From an uncultured Alistipes sp. (GTDB lineage Bacteria > Bacteroidota > Bacteroidia > Bacteroidales > Rikenellaceae): DNA of 64,000 nt. Position numbers and translations under genes: made by a program. The notes beneath the pieces were generated by a model. It was not told where the DNA came from. It saw only the letters and a list, made by a program, of their open reading frames with translations, and did not search any database. The stretch's first letter is position 1. The number at the start of each line of letters is the position of its first letter. The stretch covers positions 1 to 64,000 of the forward strand of contig CALUJN010000070.1 of assembly GCA_944320985.1 (NCBI GenBank), in the 5' to 3' direction. This document shows, one piece after another, positions 34,793 to 42,887 of this stretch.

Positions 34793-34800
34793 CAAAGATA
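34793..34800 (-). promoter_or_regulatory. fabD -7 promoter box
   Basis: Minus-strand TATCTTTG, about 30 bp before the fabD ATG. It lies back to back with the riboswitch promoter. Confidence 0.5.
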
Positions 34801-34813
34801 CGAATTTATTTTC

Positions 34814-34821
34814 TAACTTTG
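34814..34821 (+). promoter_or_regulatory. -7 promoter box of the cobalamin riboswitch
   Basis: TAACTTTG on the plus strand, placing the transcript start a few bases later and upstream of the whole aptamer. Confidence 0.5.
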
Positions 34822-34847
34822 CACCGCCAAGGTTCACAAAGGGCCGA

Positions 34848-35030
34848 TCCCGAGTATGCAATTGCGTATGCAAGAGGTTGTAAGGCTCTGTGTGATGAAA
34901 AGGGAATGCCGTGAAAGTCGGCAGCAGTTCCCGCTGCTGTAAGTCCTGTTGAATGGTTGCGACACGCTGGCCACTGGTCCGGGGACCGGGAAGGCGTTGC
35001 GACAGGGACGAGCCAGAAGACCTGCCTTGC
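34848..35030 (+). promoter_or_regulatory. Cobalamin (B12) riboswitch
   Basis: The core AAAAGGGAATGCCGTGAAAG (34898-34917) followed by TCGGCAGC-AGTTCCCGCTGCTGTAA is the conserved cobalamin aptamer centre. The B12 box AGCCAGAAGACCTGCC is at 35011-35026. Order and spacing fit a complete adenosyl- or methylcobalamin aptamer. It controls the lipoprotein gene at 35267. End points are approximate. Confidence 0.9.
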
Positions 35031-35091
35031 AACTTCCGGAAGGGAGAATCTTTTTTCGAGCGCATCTGCGGAGAACGGAGCATCGACAGAA

Positions 35092-35100
35092 GGGGGGGGG
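35092..35100 (+). repeat. G9 homopolymer in the riboswitch leader
   Basis: Nine Gs between the aptamer and the gene, in the leader of the DUF4465 lipoprotein. It is one of two G9 runs I saw in the window; the other is in the SusC N-terminus. Confidence 0.6.
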
Positions 35101-35199
35101 AGAGTGAAAGGGGAGAACGGGGCACCGGCCTCGGTTCGGTGAAGAGACCCCTGCGACATGTTGGGCGGACGGGTGCAGTTGTATGGGACGAGATTCGAT

Positions 35200-35226
35200 T
35201 CCGGAAGAGCCGGGACCGGATTTTTT
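35200..35226 (+). terminator. Possible riboswitch expression-platform terminator
   Basis: A short stem TCCGG (35200-35204) with CCGGA (35216-35220), followed by six Ts and then GTTTTTT. It may stop transcription when cobalamin is bound; the stem is only 5 bp, so translation control is also possible. Confidence 0.4.
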
Positions 35227-35266
35227 GTTTTTTATACTGTTTAACTTAAACCAAACAACTGTTGTT

Positions 35267-36097
35267 ATGAAACGTTTTTTATTAGCTTCGGTTTTTGCAC
35301 TGGTGGCGGCTGGAGCTTTTGTCGGCTGCTCGGATGACAAGGACGATGCTCCTATACCAGACAAGTATGATGTGATCTCGTTCAAGGATGCCCTGACCGA
35401 TCCGGATGGTGGCGTCGTTCAACTCGGTGAAGGCGTGCTTGTCGGAGATATCTCCGGCGGTACTTTCCAGAACCTTTATTGGACAAAAAGTTTCAGCGGT
35501 TACGAGGATTATCTGCAGAACGGTGCCTTCAACGGGCGGTTGTTCGGAGCGGCGGATGGCTCGGTCTGGTTTGGCTCCTATTACTCTACGTCGAGTTATG
35601 GCGACTATTGGGGCGGTTTCGTCTTGAGCGGCACATTCGGGACAACGGCCACTGTATCTGACTATGCCTATCAGTTTACGGCTTGGGTCAACAAGGGTGT
35701 CGGCGACTCTTCGCGTTGTGCCATCGGTTATATTGATACCTATACAAATGGATATGCCGTCCCGACCGTGGAGTTGACCTCGCCCCGGACTATAGTCTCC
35801 TGCCATTTGGCCCCGTCGGCTATGGTGGCTCTCTATACGCCGACCGAGGTGTCGAAGGAAAACTTGTGGTTCAAGATGATCGTTACTGGTTATCTTGATG
35901 GAGCGGAGACCGGGAAGGCTGAATGCTTCCTGGTGGAGAACGGTACGGTAAAATCCGGTTGGAACGAGCTTGATCTTTCCAAATTGGGTAGGGTGGACAA
36001 ATTGCTCTTTACGTTCGATTCGAATGATGTGGGAATTTCTGGTGTGAATACTCCGGGCTATTTTGCACTTGGCGGATTGACCTTTGTCAAGGAGTGA
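35267..36097 (+). CDS. DUF4465 lipoprotein, BtuH-like cobalamin binder
   Basis: A 276-residue lipoprotein with signal MKRFLLASVFALVAAGAFVGC and the acidic SDDKDD after the lipid Cys, a surface-export signal in Bacteroidetes. The body has the DUF4465 pattern: YGDYWGGFVLSG, a C-terminal WNELDLSKLGRVDKLLFTFD and GVNTPGYFALGGLTF. From memory of the literature, DUF4465 proteins include BtuH, a surface B12-binding protein of gut Bacteroidetes. The cobalamin riboswitch directly upstream supports that role independently. No btuB or other cobalamin gene adjoins it; it is a single-gene unit with a strong terminator. Ligand binding is inferred. Confidence 0.8.
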   Translation: MKRFLLASVFALVAAGAFVGCSDDKDDAPIPDKYDVISFKDALTDPDGGVVQLGEGVLVGDISGGTFQNLYWTKSFSGYEDYLQNGAFNGRLFGAADGSVWFGSYYSTSSYGDYWGGFVLSGTFGTTATVSDYAYQFTAWVNKGVGDSSRCAIGYIDTYTNGYAVPTVELTSPRTIVSCHLAPSAMVALYTPTEVSKENLWFKMIVTGYLDGAETGKAECFLVENGTVKSGWNELDLSKLGRVDKLLFTFDSNDVGISGVNTPGYFALGGLTFVKE

Positions 36098-36116
36098 TCG
36101 TCGTGAGCGCTGCATA

Positions 36117-36159
36117 CGAAACCCCTGCAGGTATATGCCTGCGGGGGTTTCGTTTTTTT
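36117..36159 (+). terminator. Intrinsic terminator after the BtuH-like gene
   Basis: A long stem CGAAACCCCTGCAGG with its complement (36117-36131 and 36138-36152, one mismatch region) followed by seven Ts. Confidence 0.92.
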
Positions 36160-36214
36160 GCAGTCTTTGCGCAGAGAGCTTTCGCGCATGGGGACGGTCC
36201 GGTCCTGCACGCGA

Positions 36215-37273
36215 TCAATAATCGTCGAGGTTGCGCCGGTGCAGAATATCCATATGTACGTAGTTGTTGCGGCGTGCCGGAGCGGTCCCCTTGATGATGC
36301 ACTCGGCAAAGGCCGTCAGTGCGTGGTACGATTGCATGGGAATGTGTCGTGTCACAAGGTATTCGATATGCCCCTCCCGCAGGCTGGCCAGATTCCGGTC
36401 CAGGTCGTCGAAACCTACGACGATGCGGTTCGGGTCGGGGTTCCGCGCCAGATAGTCGTCGATCAGGAATACACGCGAATTGGTCATGGCGATGTGCCTG
36501 ACCTCGGGATGCGAAGTGAAAAATGCGTCGAGCGTCCGGTAGGTCTCCTGCGGATCCTCGGGCGGGATGAACAGCGTGTGGATCCGGCATTGGGGGTAGT
36601 TCTCGTCGATGTAGTCGAGGAATCCGTGGCGGCGCGGTGCATTCGGGTCGGCCTTGTGTTTCGAGTCGCGGATCAGTCGGACCAGTGCGATCTCCTTTAC
36701 ATCGCAGCGTGTGGTCAGCAGAAAGGCGCCGAGAGCTCCGCTTTTGTGGGGATCCACGCCGTAGTAGAGCAGGTAGTTCAGGTCGTCGACCTTATTGTCC
36801 ACGAAGGCATAGGGGATTCCCTGTGTTTCGAGCCTTTGCGCGAAACGGACGACCTCCTCCTTGAAGACGGCATTCGTGATGACTCCGGCCGGATGCTTCT
36901 CGAGAATCCGCTCGCAACACTGCAGGTAGGATTCGAGGTCGGTCTGGTCGTAGAGTTTGAATTCGAGGTTGAGGTTGTAGCCGGCCGTTGCCCGGGCGCC
37001 GTTGATGAATCCCTCGTAGATCTTTTCCCAGTATTCTCCTTCGCGGAACTGCGGGATGAGGCAGGCGATCGTGTATTCGCGTTTCGAAGCCAGGGAGGAG
37101 GCGTTCGGATTGGGCGTGTATCCGAGCTCGGCGATGGCCTGCCGTACTTTTTCTATTGTTTTTTGAGACACGCGCCCGCGTTTGTATACAACCCGGTCGA
37201 CCGTCCCGCGCGAGACCTTCGCCAGTCTGGCCACGTCGAAGATGGTGATCTGATTCTCCTTCTTCTTCCCCAT
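36215..37273 (-). CDS. LacI-family transcriptional regulator
   Basis: Probable local regulator of the divergent glycerophosphate/SusCD operon. The 352 residues have a LacI helix-turn-helix (ITIFDVARLAKVSRGTVDRVVY, then GRVSQKTIEKVRQAIAELGY) and a periplasmic-binding-protein-like sensor domain from about residue 60. The sensor is of the substrate-binding Peripla_BP_4 type common in Bacteroidetes. ATG 37273 (MGKKKENQ) follows the -7 box, so upstream in-frame starts are rejected. The ligand is not evident from the sequence. Confidence 0.88.
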   Translation of the reverse strand: MGKKKENQITIFDVARLAKVSRGTVDRVVYKRGRVSQKTIEKVRQAIAELGYTPNPNASSLASKREYTIACLIPQFREGEYWEKIYEGFINGARATAGYNLNLEFKLYDQTDLESYLQCCERILEKHPAGVITNAVFKEEVVRFAQRLETQGIPYAFVDNKVDDLNYLLYYGVDPHKSGALGAFLLTTRCDVKEIALVRLIRDSKHKADPNAPRRHGFLDYIDENYPQCRIHTLFIPPEDPQETYRTLDAFFTSHPEVRHIAMTNSRVFLIDDYLARNPDPNRIVVGFDDLDRNLASLREGHIEYLVTRHIPMQSYHALTAFAECIIKGTAPARRNNYVHMDILHRRNLDDY

Positions 37274-37311
37274 TTTAACAGTTTTTTCGCATTTTTGTAG
37301 CTCGAGTATGA

Positions 37312-37319
37312 CAAATATA
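37312..37319 (-). promoter_or_regulatory. -7 promoter box of the LacI-type gene
   Basis: Minus-strand TATATTTG, about 38 bp before its start codon. Confidence 0.45.
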
Positions 37320-37362
37320 CATTTTTTTTGCCTTTCGAAGATCAGCCGTAAGGAAAAATGTC

Positions 37363-37391
37363 TATATTTGCAAGTGCGGGCGCGTGCACGC
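37363..37391 (+). promoter_or_regulatory. Promoter and possible LacI operator of the operon
   Basis: A plus-strand -7 box TATATTTG (37363-37370) is followed by a perfect 10-bp palindrome GCGTGCACGC (37382-37391) just downstream of the predicted transcript start. A palindrome there is well placed for repression by the divergent LacI-type protein. The -33 element is not clear. Operator function is inferred. Confidence 0.45.
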
Positions 37392-37423
37392 AAATCGAGT
37401 TTGTTCTATTTATTATATATGTC

Positions 37424-38476
37424 ATGAAGAAAATTACGATTATCGGAGCCGGAATGATGGGGTCGGCTCTTGCATTTCCTGCGGCGGAGAACGGCAATGA
37501 GGTTCATCTCGTGGGAACGTGTCTCGACGATGAAATCATCGACGGGTATTTCCGGACGGGACGGCACGAAAAATTCTGCCGTCCGTTTCCCGACAATGTC
37601 GTCTTCCACTATTTCAAGGAGTGGAAAGAGGTGGTGAAAGGCTCGGATTTCGTCATCGGAGGCGTCTCCTCGTTCGGGGTGGACTGGTTCCTGGAGGAGA
37701 TTCTCACGCAGCTCGATCCGGCTATTCCTGTGCTCTCCGTGACCAAGGGCCTGCGGGCCACGGCCGACGGATCGCTGCTTTCGTATCCGGGATACTGGGA
37801 GAGCGAACTCGCCAAACGGGGCATTCACCGGAACATCTGCGCCATCGGAGGACCGTGCACCTCGTACGAACTTGTTTTCATGGATCCCTCCGAGGTGGCC
37901 TTCTGCGGGAAGGACAACGAGGCGCTCCGGATGATGAAGCAGGCCATGCAGCGACCCTATTATCACATCTCGCTGACGAACGACGTAATCGGACTCGAGA
38001 GCGCCGTGGCCCTGAAGAACGCCTATGCCATGGCCGTGACGCTGGCCGTCGGGCTCAATATCCGGTGGCACGGCGAGGAGGAGCCGCAGCACTACAACTC
38101 CCAGGCCGGCACCTTTACGCAGGCCGTTCGCGAAACCCACGCGCTGATGCTCCTTCAGGGCGGTGAGTTCGAATCGGAGTGCATCGGTCTGGGCGATCTC
38201 TACGTGACGATCTTCAGCGGCCGCACACGCCGTTGCGGCGTTCTGATGGGCAAGGGTCTGAATTATGACCAGGTGACGGAGGCGCTGGCGGGCATTACGC
38301 TCGAGAGTCTGGTGATCACCCGCGTGATGGGCGAGGCGATCCGCCGCAAGGCCGAACTCGGTCTGGTCGATCTGAAGGATTTCCCGTTGCTCATGCACAT
38401 TGTCGATATCCTCGACCACGGCAAGGCCGATGCGGACCTTCCGTGGGAGGCGTTTACCTACGAACACCTGAATTGA
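37424..38476 (+). CDS. GpsA-like glycerol-3-phosphate dehydrogenase
   Basis: Likely interconverts sn-glycerol 3-phosphate and dihydroxyacetone phosphate with NAD(P). The 350 residues have the Rossmann loop IGAGMMGSA, the GpsA-type VLSVTKGLR, the GGPCTSYEL loop, the catalytic-Lys helix VALKNAYAMAVTLAVGL and GLGDLYVTIFSGRTRRCG. Many family residues differ from canonical GpsA, and its place in an inducible operon suggests catabolism of an imported phosphate ester and not lipid synthesis. ATG 37424 (MKKITIIGAG) is the start. It is 6 bp from the OPA transporter gene. A related polyol-phosphate substrate remains possible. Confidence 0.82.
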   Translation: MKKITIIGAGMMGSALAFPAAENGNEVHLVGTCLDDEIIDGYFRTGRHEKFCRPFPDNVVFHYFKEWKEVVKGSDFVIGGVSSFGVDWFLEEILTQLDPAIPVLSVTKGLRATADGSLLSYPGYWESELAKRGIHRNICAIGGPCTSYELVFMDPSEVAFCGKDNEALRMMKQAMQRPYYHISLTNDVIGLESAVALKNAYAMAVTLAVGLNIRWHGEEEPQHYNSQAGTFTQAVRETHALMLLQGGEFESECIGLGDLYVTIFSGRTRRCGVLMGKGLNYDQVTEALAGITLESLVITRVMGEAIRRKAELGLVDLKDFPLLMHIVDILDHGKADADLPWEAFTYEHLN

Positions 38477-38482
38477 TCGGCC

Positions 38483-39889
38483 ATGAAAACCCACCACACG
38501 TTCCGATACTGGCAATGGAGGGTCATCATCTCTTCGATGGTGGGCTATTCGATGTTCTATTTCGTCCGCAAGAACTTTTCGTTCGCCATGCCGGCGCTCG
38601 GGGACGAATACGGCATTACCAATACGAGCTTCGGCGTCATTCTTTCGATCGTCGGATTGGTCTACGGCCTTTCGAAGTTCGTGAACGGCATTCTTGCCGA
38701 CCGGACCAATGCCCGTTGGCATCTGGCCATCGGACTGGCGGCCTGTGTGGTTCTGAATTTTCTGTTCGGGTGGAGCGATAAGCTGAGCACCCTCATTACG
38801 GGAGAGACGCAGGGGCCGGATTTCGTCGGAACCATGGTGGTCGTGATGGCCGTGCTGCTTGTTCTGAACAATGTGTTCCAGGGTTGCGGCTTCGCACCCT
38901 GCAACCACCTGCTGGCCCATTGGGTCCATCCCGACGAGCTGGCGACCAAAACCGCCGTCTGGAACACTTCACATTCTGTCGGGGCGGCTCTGGTTTCGGT
39001 TCTTTGCGGTTATGTGATCGTCGTCTTCGGGGACTGGCGGTGGTGTTTCTGGATTCCGGCGGGTATCGCGGCGCTGGGGGTGGCGCTGATCATCGTGACG
39101 CTGCGCGATACGCCGCAGTCGGTGGGGTTGCCCGAGCTGGCGGACACCCGCACGGAACTCGACGGGAATGACAGCCGCGAGGCTTTCCGGGCCTTTGTCC
39201 GGAAGAAGGTCTTCCGCAATCCTGTCATATGGATTCTGGCCGTGACGGACCTGTTCGTCTACATCGTCCGCTTCGCCGTTCTGGACTGGGGCCCCACGTT
39301 CCTGCAGAACCGTCCCGAACCACTCTCGCCGCAACTTGCCGGCTGGACAATTGCGATCTTCGAAGTGGCGGGATGTGCCGGGATGCTCTGTGCCGGATGG
39401 TGCTCGGACCGGTTCTTCGGAAGCAAAACTCATCGGATGTGTGCCGTGGAGCTCTTTTTGGTCGCCTTGTGCCTCCTCGTGCTCCATCTGCTGCCCGACA
39501 CGGCCAGCCCGGTGACGGTGCTGGTGCTGCTGGCTCTGGCCGGATTCTTCCTCTACGGGCCTCAGGCCCTGCTGGCTGTGACGGCGACCAAGCAGGCAAC
39601 GAAACATGCGGCCTCTTCGGCCGTGGGGTTGATCGGCATGATGAGCTATGCTTCGGTGATCTTCACCGGAGTGGGGCTCGGGTGGTATTCGGACCGTTTC
39701 GGTTGGGATTCGCTCTTTGTCCTGATGGCCGGTGTGGCCCTTCTGGGAGGCGTTGTCGTTGCCGTGTTGTGGAATATCCGCAACGACGGATACCTCCACG
39801 ACGAATCATCCGCACCCGCCTCAGCCGGTCTTTCGGATCCCGCTTTGCATCGGGAAAAAACGTTTGGCAATAAAAAACAACAAGGATAA
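38483..39889 (+). CDS. Organophosphate:phosphate antiporter (GlpT/UhpC-type MFS)
   Basis: An inner-membrane MFS transporter of the OPA family, probably taking up glycerol 3-phosphate or a similar ester. The 468 residues have 12 membrane segments with MFYFVRKNFSFAMPALG, LSKFVNGILADRTNAR, FQGCGFAPCNHLLAHWV, LRDTPQSVGLPE and IVRFAVLDWGPTFL, matching the OPA signatures including the Arg-bearing helices. It is a second OPA gene besides the one at 26517-27899. It is sandwiched between a glycerol-phosphate dehydrogenase and a SusC gene (28 bp downstream), which suggests a matched outer- and inner-membrane route. Confidence 0.87.
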   Translation: MKTHHTFRYWQWRVIISSMVGYSMFYFVRKNFSFAMPALGDEYGITNTSFGVILSIVGLVYGLSKFVNGILADRTNARWHLAIGLAACVVLNFLFGWSDKLSTLITGETQGPDFVGTMVVVMAVLLVLNNVFQGCGFAPCNHLLAHWVHPDELATKTAVWNTSHSVGAALVSVLCGYVIVVFGDWRWCFWIPAGIAALGVALIIVTLRDTPQSVGLPELADTRTELDGNDSREAFRAFVRKKVFRNPVIWILAVTDLFVYIVRFAVLDWGPTFLQNRPEPLSPQLAGWTIAIFEVAGCAGMLCAGWCSDRFFGSKTHRMCAVELFLVALCLLVLHLLPDTASPVTVLVLLALAGFFLYGPQALLAVTATKQATKHAASSAVGLIGMMSYASVIFTGVGLGWYSDRFGWDSLFVLMAGVALLGGVVVAVLWNIRNDGYLHDESSAPASAGLSDPALHREKTFGNKKQQG

Positions 39890-39917
39890 TGAACATTCAC
39901 TACTAACAACTTCTATT

Positions 39918-42869
39918 ATGGGACTATTTGAGACATTGAAAAGAAGAGTGGAGAGGGGCCTTCTGGCGACCTTGCTGTCCGTGTTTCTGTTACCGGTCGG
40001 GGTGTCCGCACAGCGATCCGGGACGATCAGCGGAACGGTCGCGGATCCCGAAGGCCAGCCGCTCGTCGGAGCTACCGTCGTAGTGGTCGGAGGCGGCGGC
40101 AAATACTATGCGCTGACCGATGCCGAAGGGCGTTGGTCGATCGCCAAGGCGGCTCCGGCACGGGTGTCGATCTCCTATTTGGGTTATGTCGACAAGGAGG
40201 TGAACATCGAGTCCGAGGCGCCGGTGTCCGTGACGCTGCAGGAGGACCGCAATCAGATCGACGACGTGGTTGTCGTGGGTTACGGAACCATGGAGAAAAA
40301 GGCCGTGACAAGCTCCATCACGTCGATCTCGACGAAGGATATTCTTGTCGGACAGGGCGGTTCGACGATCGCTACGGTGCTTAAGGGCAAGGTTTCGGGA
40401 ATGACCATCAACGAGACCTCCAGCCCCAATACGGCCTCCACGCTTCAGTTGCGGGGTGTCACGTCGATCAATGCCTCGACTTCGCCGCTGGTCGTTGTGG
40501 ACGGGGTCCCGGGAGCGGATCTGCGTGCGATCAACTTCGAGGACGTACTTTCGATCGACATCCTCAAGGATGCTTCGGCCGGCGCCATCTACGGTACCCG
40601 GGCCGCTGCGGGTGTGATCCTCATCACGACGAAAAAGGCCAACGAGGGGGCTCTGAAGCTCTCCTATACGGCGGAACTCTCCACGGAACAGGTGTCGCGC
40701 CGTCCGCAGCTGCTCACGGCCGACGAATTCCTGCACTTCGGGCTTGGGAACGACCTGGGATCGAATAACGACTGGTACGATGCCCTGCTCAACGAGGGTG
40801 CCCTGTCGAGCAACCACGTCGTCAACCTCTCCGGAGGCAGCCATTCGGCCCGGATCTACTCCACGTTCATTGCCTCGGACCAGAAGGGTATTGCCCTGGG
40901 CGACAACCGCAAGGACTATTCGGGCCGGATCAACGGAACGTTCAACCTGCTGGACGACATGCTGGAGATCAACGTGCACAGCGAGTATCGCGAGGCGCAC
41001 CGCGATCAGCGTTCGTCGACGAGCAACTTTGCCGCGGCCATGAAGATGAATCCCACGGAGCCGATCTACGATCCGGAGGATCCGTCGGGATACAACGTCA
41101 TAATCGGCGGCGACTACTATTTCAACCCCGTTGCGGACGTCAACCTCAAGCAGCGTGACAAGGTGGACAAGTGGATCCTTGCCGACGCGAACGTCAAACT
41201 CAAACTGCCGCTTGGTTTCTCGGCCCAGGCTACGGTCGGATGGCAGGACCGGCAGATGCAGGCGACCTATTACACTTCGGCCTACCACCGGAGTTCGGTG
41301 GAGAACGGCCGTAACGGCGAGGGATACCACGAATTCAGCAAGACGATCGATCTGTCGTTCGAACCGACGATCAATTTCGATCGGGTGTTCAACGGCAGCC
41401 ATGCCGTCAATGCGGTTGTCGGCTACAGCTTCTTCGAGCAGAACAGCGAGAATTTCCACATGACGAACTACGACTTCCCCGTCGACGGAACCGGAGCCTG
41501 GGACATGGGGGCCGGACAGTGGCTCAACGAGGGCCAGGCGGAGATGGACTCCTACAAATACCCGCGAACCCGTCTGATCGCCTTCTTCGGACGTCTGAAC
41601 TACAGCTACAAGAGCCGCTATATGGTGACGACGAGTTTCCGGCACGAGGGCTCCTCGAAGTTCGGCAAGGACCATCGCTGGGGTAATTTCTGGGCCGTAT
41701 CGGGCGGCTGGCGGATCTCGAGCGAACCGTGGATGAAGAATCTCCGGTGGCTCGACGACCTGAAATTCCGCGTCGGTTACGGAGTGACGGGCAACAACGG
41801 TTTCGATGCCGGCCAGACCGCCTTCCGCTATGCTTCGGGTTCCTACTGGCCGATGAACGGCGAGTGGATCATGTCCTATGGCCCGGCCAACAACGTGAAC
41901 TACGATCTGCACTGGGAGGAGAAGTCCGAATTGAACTTCGGTGTCGACTATGCGATGCTGGGCAACCGGCTCTACGGTAAGTTCGACTATTACCGGCGTT
42001 GGGTCGACGGCATGATCTACAACATTACGGTAACGACGCCTCCGGCACTCTACGACAAGACGGTGATGAATTACGGCAATCTGGAGAACTGGGGTTGGGA
42101 GTTAGAGATCGGGGGCGTGCCGGTCCGCACGAAGGACTTCGAGTGGAGCACGTCGTTGCGGGTTTCGCGCAACGAATCCGAGATCACCTCGCTGTGGGGG
42201 AACCACACCTACCAGGATCGGGTGAGCTTCCCGGCTCCCGGAGCTCCCGGTTCGGGCGGACGCCTCGAGGCCGGAACCCGGATCGGCAGCTACTACCTCT
42301 GGAAATACGCCGGGCTGACCGAGGATGGCAAATGGCTGATCTACGACAAGAACGACAACGTCATTCTGGCCGACAACAAGACCTACGACGACAAACGCTA
42401 TGTGGGTGATGCCATTCCGGCCGTGATTCTCTCGTGGGACCACATGTTCCGTTACAAGAACCTTTCGCTGGGTGTCAATCTGCGGAGCTGGATCGATTTC
42501 GACGTGTTCAATACCATCGACATGTATTACGGGCTCTCCACCGTGTCGGGTCAGAACGTGCTGCGCAGCGCCTTCATCGAGAACCGTCACATCAAACAGG
42601 AGAAGCTCCTGTGCGACTACTGGCTCGAGGACGGAACCTTCCTCAAGATCGATGCCATCAGCCTGGGCTACACGCTCGACATGAAGAAATGGCAGCGGTT
42701 CATCGACAAGATCGATTTCTACTTTACGATCCGCAATGTGGCGTGTCTGACCGGTTATTCGGGTCTGAACCCCGAAGTCAACATCACGGGGCTGGATCCC
42801 GGTTATGAATGGTTCGACCTCTATCCCGAGACCCGTCGGTATACTCTGGGGGTAAAACTGACATTCTAA
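39918..42869 (+). CDS. SusC/RagA TonB-dependent transporter
   Basis: Outer-membrane transporter partnered with the SusD below. The 983 residues have a signal peptide (LLATLLSVFLLPVGVSAQ), a carboxypeptidase-regulatory-like domain (GTISGTVADPEGQPLVGATV), the TonB-box region DDVVVVGYGTMEKKAV, the plug with DILKDASAGAIYGTRAA and a barrel ending YTLGVKLTF. There is no STN domain, in keeping with control by the LacI-type regulator and not by FecR. ATG 39918 is selected over in-frame codons inside the MFS gene. Confidence 0.94.
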   Translation: MGLFETLKRRVERGLLATLLSVFLLPVGVSAQRSGTISGTVADPEGQPLVGATVVVVGGGGKYYALTDAEGRWSIAKAAPARVSISYLGYVDKEVNIESEAPVSVTLQEDRNQIDDVVVVGYGTMEKKAVTSSITSISTKDILVGQGGSTIATVLKGKVSGMTINETSSPNTASTLQLRGVTSINASTSPLVVVDGVPGADLRAINFEDVLSIDILKDASAGAIYGTRAAAGVILITTKKANEGALKLSYTAELSTEQVSRRPQLLTADEFLHFGLGNDLGSNNDWYDALLNEGALSSNHVVNLSGGSHSARIYSTFIASDQKGIALGDNRKDYSGRINGTFNLLDDMLEINVHSEYREAHRDQRSSTSNFAAAMKMNPTEPIYDPEDPSGYNVIIGGDYYFNPVADVNLKQRDKVDKWILADANVKLKLPLGFSAQATVGWQDRQMQATYYTSAYHRSSVENGRNGEGYHEFSKTIDLSFEPTINFDRVFNGSHAVNAVVGYSFFEQNSENFHMTNYDFPVDGTGAWDMGAGQWLNEGQAEMDSYKYPRTRLIAFFGRLNYSYKSRYMVTTSFRHEGSSKFGKDHRWGNFWAVSGGWRISSEPWMKNLRWLDDLKFRVGYGVTGNNGFDAGQTAFRYASGSYWPMNGEWIMSYGPANNVNYDLHWEEKSELNFGVDYAMLGNRLYGKFDYYRRWVDGMIYNITVTTPPALYDKTVMNYGNLENWGWELEIGGVPVRTKDFEWSTSLRVSRNESEITSLWGNHTYQDRVSFPAPGAPGSGGRLEAGTRIGSYYLWKYAGLTEDGKWLIYDKNDNVILADNKTYDDKRYVGDAIPAVILSWDHMFRYKNLSLGVNLRSWIDFDVFNTIDMYYGLSTVSGQNVLRSAFIENRHIKQEKLLCDYWLEDGTFLKIDAISLGYTLDMKKWQRFIDKIDFYFTIRNVACLTGYSGLNPEVNITGLDPGYEWFDLYPETRRYTLGVKLTF

Positions 42870-42887
42870 ACTAACGACATCAAGCGT

